This document shows positions 8,979 through 17,821 of a DNA stretch of 64,000 nucleotides, piece after piece. The DNA lies in contig NZ_LT629765.1 in assembly GCF_900105305.1 (NCBI RefSeq), positions 1,488,001 through 1,552,000 of the forward strand, given 5' to 3'. Position 1 is the stretch's first letter, and each line of letters starts with the position of its first letter. The position numbers and the translations under genes are program-made. The stretch is from Corynebacterium timonense. GTDB lineage: Bacteria; Actinomycetota; Actinomycetes; Mycobacteriales; Mycobacteriaceae. The notes under the pieces were generated by a model. That model did not search any database. It saw nothing but the letters and a program-made list of their open reading frames with translations, and was not told the origin of the DNA.

Positions 8979-10064
8979 ATGACCACACGCGTAGTGCCCG
9001 ACTCCGACGTCGCGGAGGATTCGCCGGAGCGCGCGATTGATAGTTACAGGCGGCGGAGTCGTCGAAAAGCAATCGCGATTGCCGTGCTTGTCGCGGCGGC
9101 GATCGCGAGCTTCCTCGTCGCAGTCGTCGTGGGGCCCATTGAGCTCTCCCTGTCGGAGGTCTTTCGGGCCGTCTTCTCCCCCGAATCCGTCGACGAGCAA
9201 ACCGAGACCGTCGTGCGCACGCTGCGCCTTCCCGCGGCGGTGATGGCGGTGCTCGTCGGGGCGAGCCTGGGGCTGTCCGGCGCGCAGATGCAAACGATCT
9301 TGGACAACCCGCTCGCGGAGCCGTTCACCCTCGGCATTTCGGCGGCGGCGGCGCTCGGCGCGGCGGTGTCCATCGTCATGGGCTGGACGTTGATCTTCAA
9401 CGCGCAGCTCAACCTCGCGCTCACCGCGGCGTTGTCGGCGCTGTTCGCGGTGCTCATCATCGCGGGCGCGGCGATCTGGCGCGGCGCCAGCGCGGAATCG
9501 ATGATCCTGCTCGGCATCGCGCTGTCGTTTTTCTTCCAGGCGCTGCTCTCGCTGCTGCAGTACGTGGCCAGCAACGAGGCGCTCCAGCAGATCGTGTTCT
9601 GGACGATGGGCTCCATGCAGCGCGCGTCGTGGTCCGCAAACATCGTGCTCGCCGTCGTATTCGCCGCCGCGGTCCCCTTCTGCGTGGCCAACTCGTGGCG
9701 CCTCACCGCGCTGAGGCTTGGCGACGACCGCGCCGCCGCCCTCGGCATCGACGTCCAGCGCCTCCGCGTGAGCACCCTGCTGGTCGCGTCGCTCCTGGCG
9801 GCCGCTTCGGTGGCGTTCACCGGCGTGATCGGCTTCATTGGGCTCGTTGGACCGCACATCGCGCGCATGATCGTCGGCGAGGACCAGAAGTTCTTCCTCC
9901 CCGGCGCGGCCGCGGCGGGCGCGATGCTGCTGGGTCTGGCCTACGCGGTCTCCTTGTCGATCATCCCGGGCGTGGCCATCCCGCTGGGCATCATCACCTC
10001 GCTGGTGGGCGTCCCGTTCTTTGTGTTCCTCATCTTCACTCGTACGCGCGGAAGGAGGGGGTAG
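8979..10064 (+). CDS. FecCD-family siderophore ABC permease
   Basis: A 361-residue membrane protein with about nine to ten hydrophobic segments and the FecCD hallmarks LRLPAAVMAVLVGASLGLSGAQ (split here as RLPAAVMAVLVG and LSGAQMQ), NPLAEPFTLGIS, and GFIGLVGPHIARMIVG, the coupling region that contacts the ATPase. It forms the translocation channel for the importer. ATG 8979 follows GGGAAGGA. The ATPase starts 3 nt after its stop, so the two are translationally linked. Only one permease gene is present, so it would act as a homodimer. Confidence 0.9.
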   Translation: MTTRVVPDSDVAEDSPERAIDSYRRRSRRKAIAIAVLVAAAIASFLVAVVVGPIELSLSEVFRAVFSPESVDEQTETVVRTLRLPAAVMAVLVGASLGLSGAQMQTILDNPLAEPFTLGISAAAALGAAVSIVMGWTLIFNAQLNLALTAALSALFAVLIIAGAAIWRGASAESMILLGIALSFFFQALLSLLQYVASNEALQQIVFWTMGSMQRASWSANIVLAVVFAAAVPFCVANSWRLTALRLGDDRAAALGIDVQRLRVSTLLVASLLAAASVAFTGVIGFIGLVGPHIARMIVGEDQKFFLPGAAAAGAMLLGLAYAVSLSIIPGVAIPLGIITSLVGVPFFVFLIFTRTRGRRG

Positions 10065-10067
10065 CCC

Positions 10068-10895
10068 ATGGCGATCAGCACGACAGACCTCGTTGTCCGT
10101 TACGGGCGCACCAAAATCATCGACGGCATGACGTTCGGCCCGCTGCGCAGCGGTGCCATCACCGGCCTCATCGGCCCGAACGGCGCCGGCAAGTCGACGC
10201 TGGTGAAGACACTCGCCGGCATTAACAAACCCTCTGGCGGCAGCACCGACATCGTCGTTGACGGCCGCACCCTCACCGGCACAGAGCGCGTGCGCAACGT
10301 CGGCTACGTGCCGCAAGACATGCTTTCGCGGGCGACACTCACGGCCTTCGAGTCCATCATGGTCTCCGCCCGCCGCCGCGGCGAAGGCACCAGCGCCGCG
10401 CTGGAAAAGTCCGCGGCGGTCATGCACCGCCTCGGCATTACGCGCCTGTCGGACCGGATGATCTCCGACATGTCCGGCGGCCAGCGCCAGCTCGTCGCCG
10501 TCGCCCAGATGCTCGTGCGCGAGCCGCGCATCATGCTTCTCGACGAACCCACCTCCGCCCTCGACCTGCGCCACCAAGTGGAGCTTTTGCAGATCATCCA
10601 GGACGAGGTCCGCGGCAGTAACCGGCAGGCTTTGGTGGCCCTGCACGATCTCAACCTCGCCGCGCGTTTCTGCGACGAGCTGCTCGTGGTCAAGGACGGC
10701 CAGGCGATCGCGCAGGGAAGCCCCGCCGACGTGCTCACCCCTGAGCTACTCGAGCGGGTCTACGGGATCAGCGCCCGCATCATCAACGACGCCGGTGTGC
10801 CCATCGTTTGCCCGGTGCTGCGCTTGCCGCGACGCGACAACCCCACGGACGTGCATCCGGAGATCCCCGTCGACTCCGGGGCCAGCCTGCCTTAA
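10068..10895 (+). CDS. Siderophore ABC transporter ATP-binding protein
   Basis: A 275-residue ATPase powering the importer. Walker A GPNGAGKST is at residues 36-44, the signature MSGGQRQLVAVAQ is in the middle, and Walker B MLLDEPTSALD follows with the switch histidine in ALHDLNLAARF. It is of the FepC/FhuC type. It starts 3 nt after the permease stop. Its stop overlaps by 4 nt with the stop of the convergent winged-helix regulator, so the operon ends here without an evident terminator. Confidence 0.9.
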   Translation: MAISTTDLVVRYGRTKIIDGMTFGPLRSGAITGLIGPNGAGKSTLVKTLAGINKPSGGSTDIVVDGRTLTGTERVRNVGYVPQDMLSRATLTAFESIMVSARRRGEGTSAALEKSAAVMHRLGITRLSDRMISDMSGGQRQLVAVAQMLVREPRIMLLDEPTSALDLRHQVELLQIIQDEVRGSNRQALVALHDLNLAARFCDELLVVKDGQAIAQGSPADVLTPELLERVYGISARIINDAGVPIVCPVLRLPRRDNPTDVHPEIPVDSGASLP

Positions 10896-11227
10896 GCGCC
10901 GGGGGCGTCGTCGGCCTGGCTCGTTGGCTCTGCGAGCTTGTCGAGCGCGGCGAGGTGGCCCTCGAGGGCCCTCTCGCCAGCGCGGGTCAGCGTCACCCAC
11001 ACGGAGTCCTTCGCCCGGCTGGAACCGTACTCGCGGAAGCGAGAAATGTATCCGTGCTGTTCTAGCGCCGTGAGCTGTTTTGACAGTGTGGCATCAGACA
11101 GGTCGGTGACCTCGCGCAGGCGCGAGAACTTCATCTCGCGGCGAGTGGTCCCCTCGGTCGCGCCCCCGGCGCGCAAGGCCGCGCATATTTTCAGGCGGTT
11201 GAGCGGGTGAATGACGGGATCGATCAA
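10892..11227 (-). CDS. Winged-helix transcriptional regulator (MarR/HTH_34 type)
   Basis: A 111-residue DNA-binding protein. Residues about 25-75 form a winged helix: MKFSRLREVTDLSDATLSKQ is the helix-turn-helix and LEQHGYISRFREYG with VWVTLTRAGERALEGH the wing, as in small regulators of the HTH_34 family. TTG 11227 is the likely start because GGAGG lies 5 nt upstream. It overlaps the stop of the membrane protein gene in TTGA, a sign of coupling; the longer frame from 11242 lacks a ribosome site. It probably represses its own operon through the operator-like repeat at 11688-11720. Confidence 0.85.
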   Translation of the reverse strand: MIDPVIHPLNRLKICAALRAGGATEGTTRREMKFSRLREVTDLSDATLSKQLTALEQHGYISRFREYGSSRAKDSVWVTLTRAGERALEGHLAALDKLAEPTSQADDAPGA

Positions 11228-11691
11228 TGGAACCTCCGCCACGTGAGGCCGTAGAACAACGTCATCGCCGCGGCTGTCAGCACACCGACAACGACACCGG
11301 CTGTCGCATTGCCGTCAGGAAAGTAATGCATGAAAACCTGCATGCCGACGTACACGACGGTGTACACCGCGAGGAAAGCGAGCGCTGATTTCCAGCTCCA
11401 TCGTCCTTCATCTGCGTGGGGATCTTGCTTCATTGACGCTCGGACAGGCTGCCTGCTCCCCTGCTCCACGTAGATGACCAGCCCCAATGCGAGGAGGAAA
11501 GCGGCCAGGCCCAAGAAACTGCCGGCGAGCGCTGCGCCGGCGCCGAGGCCCATGAAGATTCCCACCAGTGAGATCAGCCCCCATGGCACCGGAATGTCGC
11601 GGGCGCGTGTCTCCACGTCCCGCACGGCTGCGAGGGATTCGGTCGCCTCGCGCAGACCGATAGCTGGCCGGGGAGTCTCGTTGTTTTCCAC
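11224..11691 (-). CDS. Small membrane protein cotranscribed with winged-helix regulator
   Basis: About 155 residues with four hydrophobic segments (WGLISLVGIFMGLGAG; LGLAAFLLALGLVIYV; ALAFLAVYTVVYVGMQV; GVVVGVLTAAAMTLFYG). The N-terminal 35 residues and the loop after segment two are polar. I chose GTG 11691 because TATATT ends 7 nt upstream, giving a leaderless message; TTG 11727 would extend it by 12 residues across the promoter. It overlaps the following regulator gene. Similar membrane protein plus winged-helix pairs are common in actinobacteria, but the function is not known to me. Confidence 0.75.
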   Translation of the reverse strand: MENNETPRPAIGLREATESLAAVRDVETRARDIPVPWGLISLVGIFMGLGAGAALAGSFLGLAAFLLALGLVIYVEQGSRQPVRASMKQDPHADEGRWSWKSALAFLAVYTVVYVGMQVFMHYFPDGNATAGVVVGVLTAAAMTLFYGLTWRRFH

Positions 11692-11720
11692 AACGGATAA
11701 TATATTGCTTTCCGCAATGG
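11688..11720 (-). promoter_or_regulatory. Promoter with flanking inverted repeat, likely operator
   Basis: On the minus strand the arms CCATTGCGGA (11720-11711) and TCCGTTGTGG (11697-11688) form an imperfect inverted repeat, 7 of 10 positions pairing, around the -10 hexamer TATATT. The geometry is that of a dimeric regulator site covering a promoter. The downstream winged-helix protein is the obvious candidate. Confidence 0.55.
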
Positions 11721-11896
11721 AAATCAAGGGTCAGCAGCAGCGAGAACACGAAGACGCGTAGAACGGGGAGCGCTTCGCGCGCCGGTTCATTGATAAGCTC
11801 CGGCGAACGAGCGCCCCCGTTTCCTGAGGGACGCACGGGAGACACGGGCAGCTAGCGCCGGTATCCGCACCCGCGGCCGAGGTGCAGAAGGGACTC

Positions 11897-11989
11897 TTAT
11901 TTCGACTTGCCGTTGTTCCGGATGAACATACCGAGCGCGATGCCCGCGATAAGCGCAACCATCGCGATGACGATGACGGTCAGCGACAT
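11897..11989 (-). CDS. Small single-pass membrane peptide (30 aa)
   Basis: A 30-residue ORF: Met-Ser-Leu-Thr, then a continuous hydrophobic helix (VIVIAMVALIAGIALGMF), then a charged tail IRNNGKSK. A strong ribosome site GAGGAGGGG lies upstream of ATG 11989, and TAGTAT further upstream could be its -10. The pairing of a good ribosome site with a single membrane helix argues for a real small protein. The function is unknown. It lies between the lipoprotein gene and the regulator-membrane pair, on the same strand as both. Confidence 0.65.
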   Translation of the reverse strand: MSLTVIVIAMVALIAGIALGMFIRNNGKSK

Positions 11990-12091
11990 AGTGTTCCCCT
12001 CCTCTCGACGATTCGACGATAAGGGCGAGAATACTAGTTTTTAGAAACAAACGCCGTAGCGAGCGGGACCGCCACCGCTCGGCGGGTGGCG

Positions 12092-12858
12092 CTAGACGCG
12101 CTCGAGGATCATATCGAGGGTGTCGTTCACCGCCTGAATGGACGCCTCGTCGGCGGTGCTGACACCGATGGTGACGATGACGCCGTTCTTCTCTGCGACC
12201 GTGGTGTAGACCTGCAGGGGCGCCCCGTCGCCGGACTCCGTGGTCTGGACCATCGCGTAGCCGTCGGAGGCGTCGGCCTCGAACGGGCGCTGCTCGGTAG
12301 TGACGTTTTGGGTAATGCCCGCGACCTCCACCGTCATGGCGCTGCATTGCTCCAATTGCGCCGTCGCGTTGGCCAGAGGGGCCTCCGAAATACTCTTGTC
12401 GTAGGCGATGACGTTCATGTCGTCGACAAGCGCGGTGCCGATGGTGAGCGTGTCGGGCGAGATCTTTGTCGTGTCGAAGGAGCCCTGCCCCTGCTGGGCG
12501 GCCTCGGCGCACTCGGGGGATCGACGACGATCCCGAGGTTCTCGGCCTCGGCGGCCCCGGCCTCCGTGATCTGCTTGAACACCTCGACGTCCTCGGCTGT
12601 ATCCTGGTTGACCTGCTGGTCCTTATAGGTCACGCCAGCCAGTAGGGTGGCGAAGTCGTGGTCAAAGGGGGTTTCAGAGGCGGGGCTCTCCGCACCCCCG
12701 TCCTGTGCGGTGCTCTCCGCGGTGTCGGTGGTTCCCGTGCTCTCCCCGGCTGTGTCCGGCGCGGGGCTCGCCTGCTCCTCCTCAGAGCTGCAGCCGGCCA
12801 CGGCCAGCAGCCCTGCCGTCGCGGCGCTTGCTCCCAGGGCCTTGAGTGTGCGGGTCAT
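12092..12858 (-). pseudogene. Lipoprotein gene with frameshift at a C tract
   Basis: The 5' part encodes a signal peptide with lipobox LLAVAGC and a Ser/Thr/Glu-rich linker, then FDHDFATLLAGVTYKDQQ up to NLGIVVDP. There, at a run of five C (plus strand GGGGG, about 12515-12519), the frame breaks. Coding sequence continues in another frame with ECAEAAQQGQGSFDTTK through DDMNVIAYDKSI to the stop at 12092. One extra C would restore a protein of about 255 residues. The product would be a surface lipoprotein of unknown function. It may be a real disruption, a phase-variable tract or a sequencing error. Confidence 0.75.
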
Positions 12859-13025
12859 AGGTGTACCTATTCCTTTCCATCGAGGTCTCCGGTCATCTTC
12901 TGCGGTTCACGTCTGGCGGGACGACCCTCCACGCGTGATAACGCCCAAGCATAGGCACCTAAAGCAGACGCGACGAGCAGGTTTAAGCCCCCCCAGCCCG
13001 CTCGGGTTCCCCCGTGACGGCGAAA

Positions 13026-13066
13026 AGCCCGCGCCGGCAGCATCACTGATGCCGCCGGCGCGGGCT
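13026..13066 (-). terminator. Terminator of the hydroxyacyl-CoA dehydrogenase gene
   Basis: A 13-bp GC-rich stem (AGCCCGCGCCGGC at 13026-13038 pairing with 13054-13066), extended inward by GCATCA/TGATGC, is followed on the minus strand by TTTT. It lies 29 nt after the stop at 13095. The rest of 12859-13025 is the upstream region of the lipoprotein gene. Confidence 0.85.
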
Positions 13067-13094
13067 GCGACTGCCCAAAGTCGCTGCGGGCTCC

Positions 13095-13970
13095 TTACTC
13101 GCTGTGGTCGTAAAAGCCCTTGCCGTTCTCCTCGCCGTAGCGCTCCTTGTCCAAATAGTCTTCCTTGAGAGCCTTAACAAAGCGCTTCTGCCAGTCGGGG
13201 GCGTCGCCCTTTTCGATCTCGTTGGACTCGATGGCGTAGAGCGTACGCAGGCCGATCATGTCCATCGCCTCGAAGGGGCCCTTCACCATGCCGCTGGAAA
13301 CCTTCCAGTCCGTGTCGATGTCCTCAATCTTGGCGTAGCCGTCGATCCACAGCTCCTCAGCTGCACGCAGCCATGGAAGCAGCAGCGAGTTGAGGATGTA
13401 GCCGCCCTTTTCCTTCTCCAGCACCGCCGGGATCATGCCGATTTCCTTGGCAAACTCCGTCAGCGTGTCCACCAAACCGTCCTTTGTGCCCTTGTGGGGC
13501 ATAATTTCCGCGATGTTGCGCACCCAGATGTTGTTAGCAAAGTGGATGTGCAGGAAATCCTCCTCGCGGCCGGTGGACGGCGCGATGTCGGAGGGCAGCA
13601 TGGTCGAGGAGTTGGAGGTGAGGATCGCGCTGTCCTTGGCGGCCTTGCCTGCCTTGGACCACACGTCGTCCTTAATGTCCGCATTCTCCGGCACGGCCTC
13701 GATGATGAGGTCGGCGTCGCGCACGGCCTCCTCTAGGTCCGAGGTCTGCGACAGGCGCTCGCGGGCCTCGGCGACGCCGTCCTTCGTGGCGTCCTCGACG
13801 TCGTTGACGTAACGGTCCTCGAAGGAGTCGAAGCGCTTCTTCGCGGCCTCCACGGCGTCGTCGTCGATGTCCCAGGAAATAACGTTGAAGCCCTTGTAGG
13901 CGATCTGGAACGCAATCTGGGCGCCGAGGACGCCGGCGCCCAGAACGGTCACATTCTTGATGTCAGTCAT
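13095..13970 (-). CDS. 3-hydroxyacyl-CoA (3-hydroxybutyryl-CoA) dehydrogenase
   Basis: A 291-residue NAD(P)-dependent enzyme oxidising 3-hydroxyacyl-CoA to 3-ketoacyl-CoA, in fatty acid or butyrate-type metabolism. The Rossmann motif GAGVLG is at residues 11-16, followed by the acidic residue pattern WDID. The middle has LTSNSSTMLPSDIA and the active-site region FLHIHFANN, where the usual His-Phe-Asn of the family is recognisable. The C-terminal helical domain ends in GKGFYDHSE. ATG 13970 is preceded by AAGGAG. It appears to be transcribed alone. The exact chain-length preference cannot be told. Confidence 0.88.
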   Translation of the reverse strand: MTDIKNVTVLGAGVLGAQIAFQIAYKGFNVISWDIDDDAVEAAKKRFDSFEDRYVNDVEDATKDGVAEARERLSQTSDLEEAVRDADLIIEAVPENADIKDDVWSKAGKAAKDSAILTSNSSTMLPSDIAPSTGREEDFLHIHFANNIWVRNIAEIMPHKGTKDGLVDTLTEFAKEIGMIPAVLEKEKGGYILNSLLLPWLRAAEELWIDGYAKIEDIDTDWKVSSGMVKGPFEAMDMIGLRTLYAIESNEIEKGDAPDWQKRFVKALKEDYLDKERYGEENGKGFYDHSE

Positions 13971-14038
13971 GAATCAATCTCCTTATATCGTGTCATCTGT
14001 GGTGACGTGCCCCACGGTACGCCCGTTTTGGTGATCCT

Positions 14039-15496
14039 TCAACGATGTGACGAGAACCCCAGCGCAGACTGCCCGCCGGGCGCGCCCGCCTGCATCCGGT
14101 ACACGCCGCTTATGGCGCCCTGCCACCACACTCCGCCGGGCGTGAATGTGCCGACCATTTGCAGCGTGTCGGTCAGCGGCGTGTGGCCTATGCGGTTGCG
14201 GGAGGTGATGGCGCCCGTGGAGGCGTCGATAGTAATAGCGTCGAAGGCGAGACCGGTGAGTCCGAACATCGGGGGCCGCTCGACGGTGTAGATCGTGTTG
14301 TTCGCGGTGGACAGGCGCGGCACCGCGGCGGACGCGATGGGCTGCGACCACGAGCGGGAGCACGCGCCGTCGGCGACTTCGAACCTTTCCATGCCCCCGC
14401 TGAACGCCGCCGCGCGCGGGCTGGACGGCCCGGCGCCCTCGGGGACCGCTGGGTAGGGGTAGCCGTAGGTGCTGGCCACGATGACGGAGGTGCCCACCCC
14501 GATCGCGGAATTCTCCGTCCCGCTGCGCCCGGGGGAAAATAGCGGCGCGGAGCACACCAGCGCGCCGTCGGCGGCCGAGTAGACGAGCAGGTTCGTCTGG
14601 GCGTCGGCGTTATCGGTGATGGTCACGTACTCCCCGCCGGTGGGGCCGAAGAAGGTAGGGGTTGCCCCCGTGCCCCAGCTCAGCTGCCCCGGTTTGCGGG
14701 CGCTGCCCCGGTCGTAGGCCTGGCGCCACTCCACGCCGCCGCTCGCCGTCAGCACGTAGAGGGCGTGGGAGGTGGCCACCGCGACCCGCTCGCCGTGGGC
14801 CGAGATGGAGTTGTCAATGCGCTCGGGGCCGGTCGCGGCGGGATCGCCCAGCACGAACTGCCGCAGCGCTGGGGCGTCGTTGTTGGTTTCCCCCGCCGCG
14901 AGCACGCCGACGCGCCCGTGCGCGGTGGCTAGCCAGATGTTGCCGGCGCTGTCGGGCACGAGCCCGACCACGGAGTCCCCCGGCGCGATGAGGCTGGAGA
15001 CGTTGACGCGCTCGTCGATAGCGATGGACGGCGCGCCGTCGCGGGTCCGCTTGGCTAGCTTGACCAGCTCGTTGTTGCCGGTGACGAGGACGAGGCGGTC
15101 GCGCTCGTCGAGGTAGGCGTAGACGCCGCCAAGCAGGGACCCCTTCGGGATGTCCAGGCTCGCCAGCGCGCGCCCCGTCGCCGGGTCGAGCAGCAGGGCG
15201 ACGGGCGCGCGGCCGATCATCGTTGTGCACAGCGCCCACACGGCCCCGCTGGAGTCGGCGAGGATCGTCGGGCAGGCGGCGAAGGTGACGCTAAAGTCCG
15301 TGCGCAGCGGGCCGGGCGCGGGCCCGGCGAAGTGGGTGGTGTCGGAGGATTCGACGTCGCCATGCATCGTCGACACCTGTCCTTGTTCAGCTGCTAGCTC
15401 AGCCCCCTGCTCAGCGCGAGCCTCGGTGGCGTCGGCAACACAGGTCCCGGCCAGTGCGCAGGCCGTCAGCAGGGCCGAAAGTACGCGGGTAATCAC
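14039..15496 (-). CDS. Secreted beta-propeller-like (PQQ-repeat type) protein
   Basis: About 485 residues. A signal peptide (VLSALLTACALAGTCVADA) is followed by repeated four-strand blades, for example SSGAVWALCTTMIG, DLRLVLVTGNN-like VLVTGNNELVKLAKR, GNIWLATAHGRVGVLAAG and HALYVLTASGGVEWRQ, the look of a PQQ/YncE-type propeller. It is likely exported and bound at the cell surface; the ligand is unknown. GTG 15496 is chosen because TACGCT lies 6 nt upstream (leaderless) and places the signal peptide at the N-terminus; the longer frame to 15829 adds non-protein-like residues. It is divergent to the GntP gene with a 73-nt gap. Confidence 0.75.
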   Translation of the reverse strand: MITRVLSALLTACALAGTCVADATEARAEQGAELAAEQGQVSTMHGDVESSDTTHFAGPAPGPLRTDFSVTFAACPTILADSSGAVWALCTTMIGRAPVALLLDPATGRALASLDIPKGSLLGGVYAYLDERDRLVLVTGNNELVKLAKRTRDGAPSIAIDERVNVSSLIAPGDSVVGLVPDSAGNIWLATAHGRVGVLAAGETNNDAPALRQFVLGDPAATGPERIDNSISAHGERVAVATSHALYVLTASGGVEWRQAYDRGSARKPGQLSWGTGATPTFFGPTGGEYVTITDNADAQTNLLVYSAADGALVCSAPLFSPGRSGTENSAIGVGTSVIVASTYGYPYPAVPEGAGPSSPRAAAFSGGMERFEVADGACSRSWSQPIASAAVPRLSTANNTIYTVERPPMFGLTGLAFDAITIDASTGAITSRNRIGHTPLTDTLQMVGTFTPGGVWWQGAISGVYRMQAGAPGGQSALGFSSHR

Positions 15497-15569
15497 CCGT
15501 TCAGCGTAGAAGCCGCGGGCCCAGCCGTCTACCATATTCATTCGCGTGAATAGAACCGATTGGAGCACC

Positions 15570-16970
15570 ATGACCGGCCTGCCGCTCATGGCGGCGTTCG
15601 CCGTCGCCATCGCCGTTTTGATCCTCATGATCTCGGCCCTGAAGGTCCACCCCTTCCTGTCGCTTCTCGCGGTCTCGCTGGCGTTCGGCCTCGTCGGCGG
15701 CGTGCCGCTGCTCGACGCCGTGGGACCCGACGGTGAGGTCGAGACGCCGGGCATCGCCACCCTCATCGGCGAAGGCTTCGCCGAGACCTTCGCGTCGTTC
15801 GGCCTCGTCATCATTTTCGGCACGCTCATCGGCCTCCTCCTCGAGAAGACGGGGGCAGCCTTTCAGCTTGCCGACGCCCTCGTGCGCGTCATCGGCACCC
15901 GCCACCCCGTCCTGGCCATCCAACTGATGGGGTGGGTCGTCTCCATCCCGGTCTTTAGCGATTCCGGCTACGTCATCCTCAACCCGGTGCGCCGGGCGCT
16001 GGCGCAGCGTACCGGCGCCTCCCCCGTCGCCATGGCGATCGCCCTCTCGGCCGGCCTGTTCACCTCCCACGTGTTCATCCCGCCGACGCCGGGCCCGATC
16101 GCCGCGGCCGCCAACCTCGGCCTGGAGGACAGCCTGCTCCTCATCATCGGGCTGGGCACCCTCGTGTCCGCGCCGGTGCTCGCGGTGGCCTACGCCTACG
16201 CGGTCTACATCGGCGGGAAGATCACCACCGCCGAAAGCGAGGCTGTGCCCGGCGCGGATGTCGAGGCGGCGTACGAGGAGCTGCGCACCTCCTACGAGCG
16301 TCTTCCCTCGACGGCACTGTCAATCGCCCCCATCCTCGCCCCGATCGCGCTCATGGCCGCGGGCTCGATTGCCACCGCTGTGGGCTACGAGGACGGGGCC
16401 GGTGAGTTCGTGGTGTTTGTGGGGACCCCGACGATCTCGCTGGCGATCGGCGTCGCGCTGGCCTTCGGGCTGCTCGTGCAGACCCGCATGGCGGGCCGCT
16501 TCTACGGCTTCACCGAGGAGGGCCTGCGCATTGTCGGCCCCATCCTCCTCATCACCGCGGCCGGCGGCGTGCTCGGCCGGGTGATCGCGGCGACCGACGT
16601 CGTCGATTTCATCGCCGACAACGCCACGCAGTTGTCCCACCTGGGCCTGTTCTTCCCGTTCCTGGTCACCGCGATGTTCAAGACGGCGCAGGGCTCGACC
16701 ACGGTGGCCATGGCGACCACCTCCAGCATCGTCGCCCCGCTGCTGCCTGTGCTCGGGCTGGAGACACCCGTGCAGGTGGGGCTCGCCGTCATGTCCATCG
16801 CGGCGGGCTCCCTCGTCGTCTCCCACGCCAACGACAGCCATTTCTGGGTGGTGGCCAACCTGTCGCGGCTCAGCGCGCAGCAGTCCTACCGCTCACAGAC
16901 AGTCGTCACCGCGCTCATGGGCGCCACGGCCATGCTGACGATCTGGGTTCTCGGGCTCATCCTTGTGTAA
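15570..16970 (+). CDS. GntP-family permease (gluconate/organic acid:H+ symporter)
   Basis: About 466 residues with twelve or more hydrophobic segments. Family hallmarks are MISALKVHPFLSLL, SFGLVIIFGTLIGLLLEKTGAA, SIPVFSDSGYVIL and FTSHVFIPPTPGPIAAAANL near the N-terminal half, and GSTTVAMATTSSI with HANDSHFWV near the C-terminus, as in GntP/GntT transporters. It imports gluconate or a related hydroxy acid; the substrate is not certain. I chose ATG 15570 after GGAG; GTG 15546 is an alternative giving eight more residues. No kinase gene lies next to it. Confidence 0.88.
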   Translation: MTGLPLMAAFAVAIAVLILMISALKVHPFLSLLAVSLAFGLVGGVPLLDAVGPDGEVETPGIATLIGEGFAETFASFGLVIIFGTLIGLLLEKTGAAFQLADALVRVIGTRHPVLAIQLMGWVVSIPVFSDSGYVILNPVRRALAQRTGASPVAMAIALSAGLFTSHVFIPPTPGPIAAAANLGLEDSLLLIIGLGTLVSAPVLAVAYAYAVYIGGKITTAESEAVPGADVEAAYEELRTSYERLPSTALSIAPILAPIALMAAGSIATAVGYEDGAGEFVVFVGTPTISLAIGVALAFGLLVQTRMAGRFYGFTEEGLRIVGPILLITAAGGVLGRVIAATDVVDFIADNATQLSHLGLFFPFLVTAMFKTAQGSTTVAMATTSSIVAPLLPVLGLETPVQVGLAVMSIAAGSLVVSHANDSHFWVVANLSRLSAQQSYRSQTVVTALMGATAMLTIWVLGLILV

Positions 16971-17002
16971 GCCCGTGCGCCCGCCCTCCTAGACTGTCCC
17001 CC

Positions 17003-17821
17003 ATGACCAGCTACCTCACCCCGACCACACAAGTGCGGGTGTCCGACCTGAAGGCAAAGAAACGCACCGACGGCACGGGCGAGAAGTGGGCCATGCTCAC
17101 CGCCTACGACTACTCCACGGCGCGCGTGCTCTCCGAGGCCGGCATCGAGTGCCTGCTCGTCGGAGATTCCGCCGCCAACGTCGTCTTCGGCTACGACACC
17201 ACCAACCAGGTCTCCCTCGACGAGATGGCCTACCTCGCCGCGGCGGTCGTGCGCGGGGCGGGCAACGCGCTCGTGGTCGTGGACCTGCCCTTCGGCACCT
17301 ACGAGGCCAGCGACGCCCAATGCGTCACAAGCGCCACAGAGATCGTGCGGCGCAGCGGCGCGCACATGGTCAAGATCGAGGGCGGGGCCCGCATGGCCAG
17401 CCGCATCCGCGCGCTGAAGGACGCCGGGCTGGCGGTGTGCGCCCACGTGGGCTTCACCCCGCAGTCGGTGGACAGCCTCGGCGGCTTCAAGGTGCAGCGA
17501 GACAGAGATGCGGTGGAGGAGGACACGGACGCCGTCGTCGCCGCGGGCGCGGACATGGTCGTCTTCGAGATGGTCCCGGCCGCGCTCGCCGCCGAGATCA
17601 CCCAGCGTTGCCCCATCCCCACCATCGGCATCGGGGCCGGCCCCGACACGGACGCGCAGGTTCTCGTGTGGCACGACATGGCGGACTTTCCGGCGGGAGC
17701 GCGTCGGCCGCGCTTCGTGCGCCAGTTCGGCGCCGTGGGCGAGGAGCTCGCGCAGGCCGCGGCGGCCTACAAGCAGGCCGTGGCCGAGGGCGCCTTTCCC
17801 TCCGCCGAGCACACGTTTTAA
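17003..17821 (+). CDS. panB: 3-methyl-2-oxobutanoate hydroxymethyltransferase (PanB)
   Basis: A 272-residue enzyme of pantothenate synthesis, adding a hydroxymethyl group from methylene-THF to 2-oxoisovalerate to give ketopantoate. Conserved motifs are MLTAYDYSTA, LLVGDSAANVVFGYD, MVKIEGGARM, CAHVGFTPQSV and IPTIGIGAGPDTDAQVLVWHD, the last with the metal and substrate ligands. TAGACT ends 7 nt before ATG 17003, so the message is probably leaderless. The stop overlaps by 4 nt with the stop of panC, which is read from the other strand; in C. glutamicum panB and panC form one operon, so this layout is notable. Confidence 0.95.
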   Translation: MTSYLTPTTQVRVSDLKAKKRTDGTGEKWAMLTAYDYSTARVLSEAGIECLLVGDSAANVVFGYDTTNQVSLDEMAYLAAAVVRGAGNALVVVDLPFGTYEASDAQCVTSATEIVRRSGAHMVKIEGGARMASRIRALKDAGLAVCAHVGFTPQSVDSLGGFKVQRDRDAVEEDTDAVVAAGADMVVFEMVPAALAAEITQRCPIPTIGIGAGPDTDAQVLVWHDMADFPAGARRPRFVRQFGAVGEELAQAAAAYKQAVAEGAFPSAEHTF

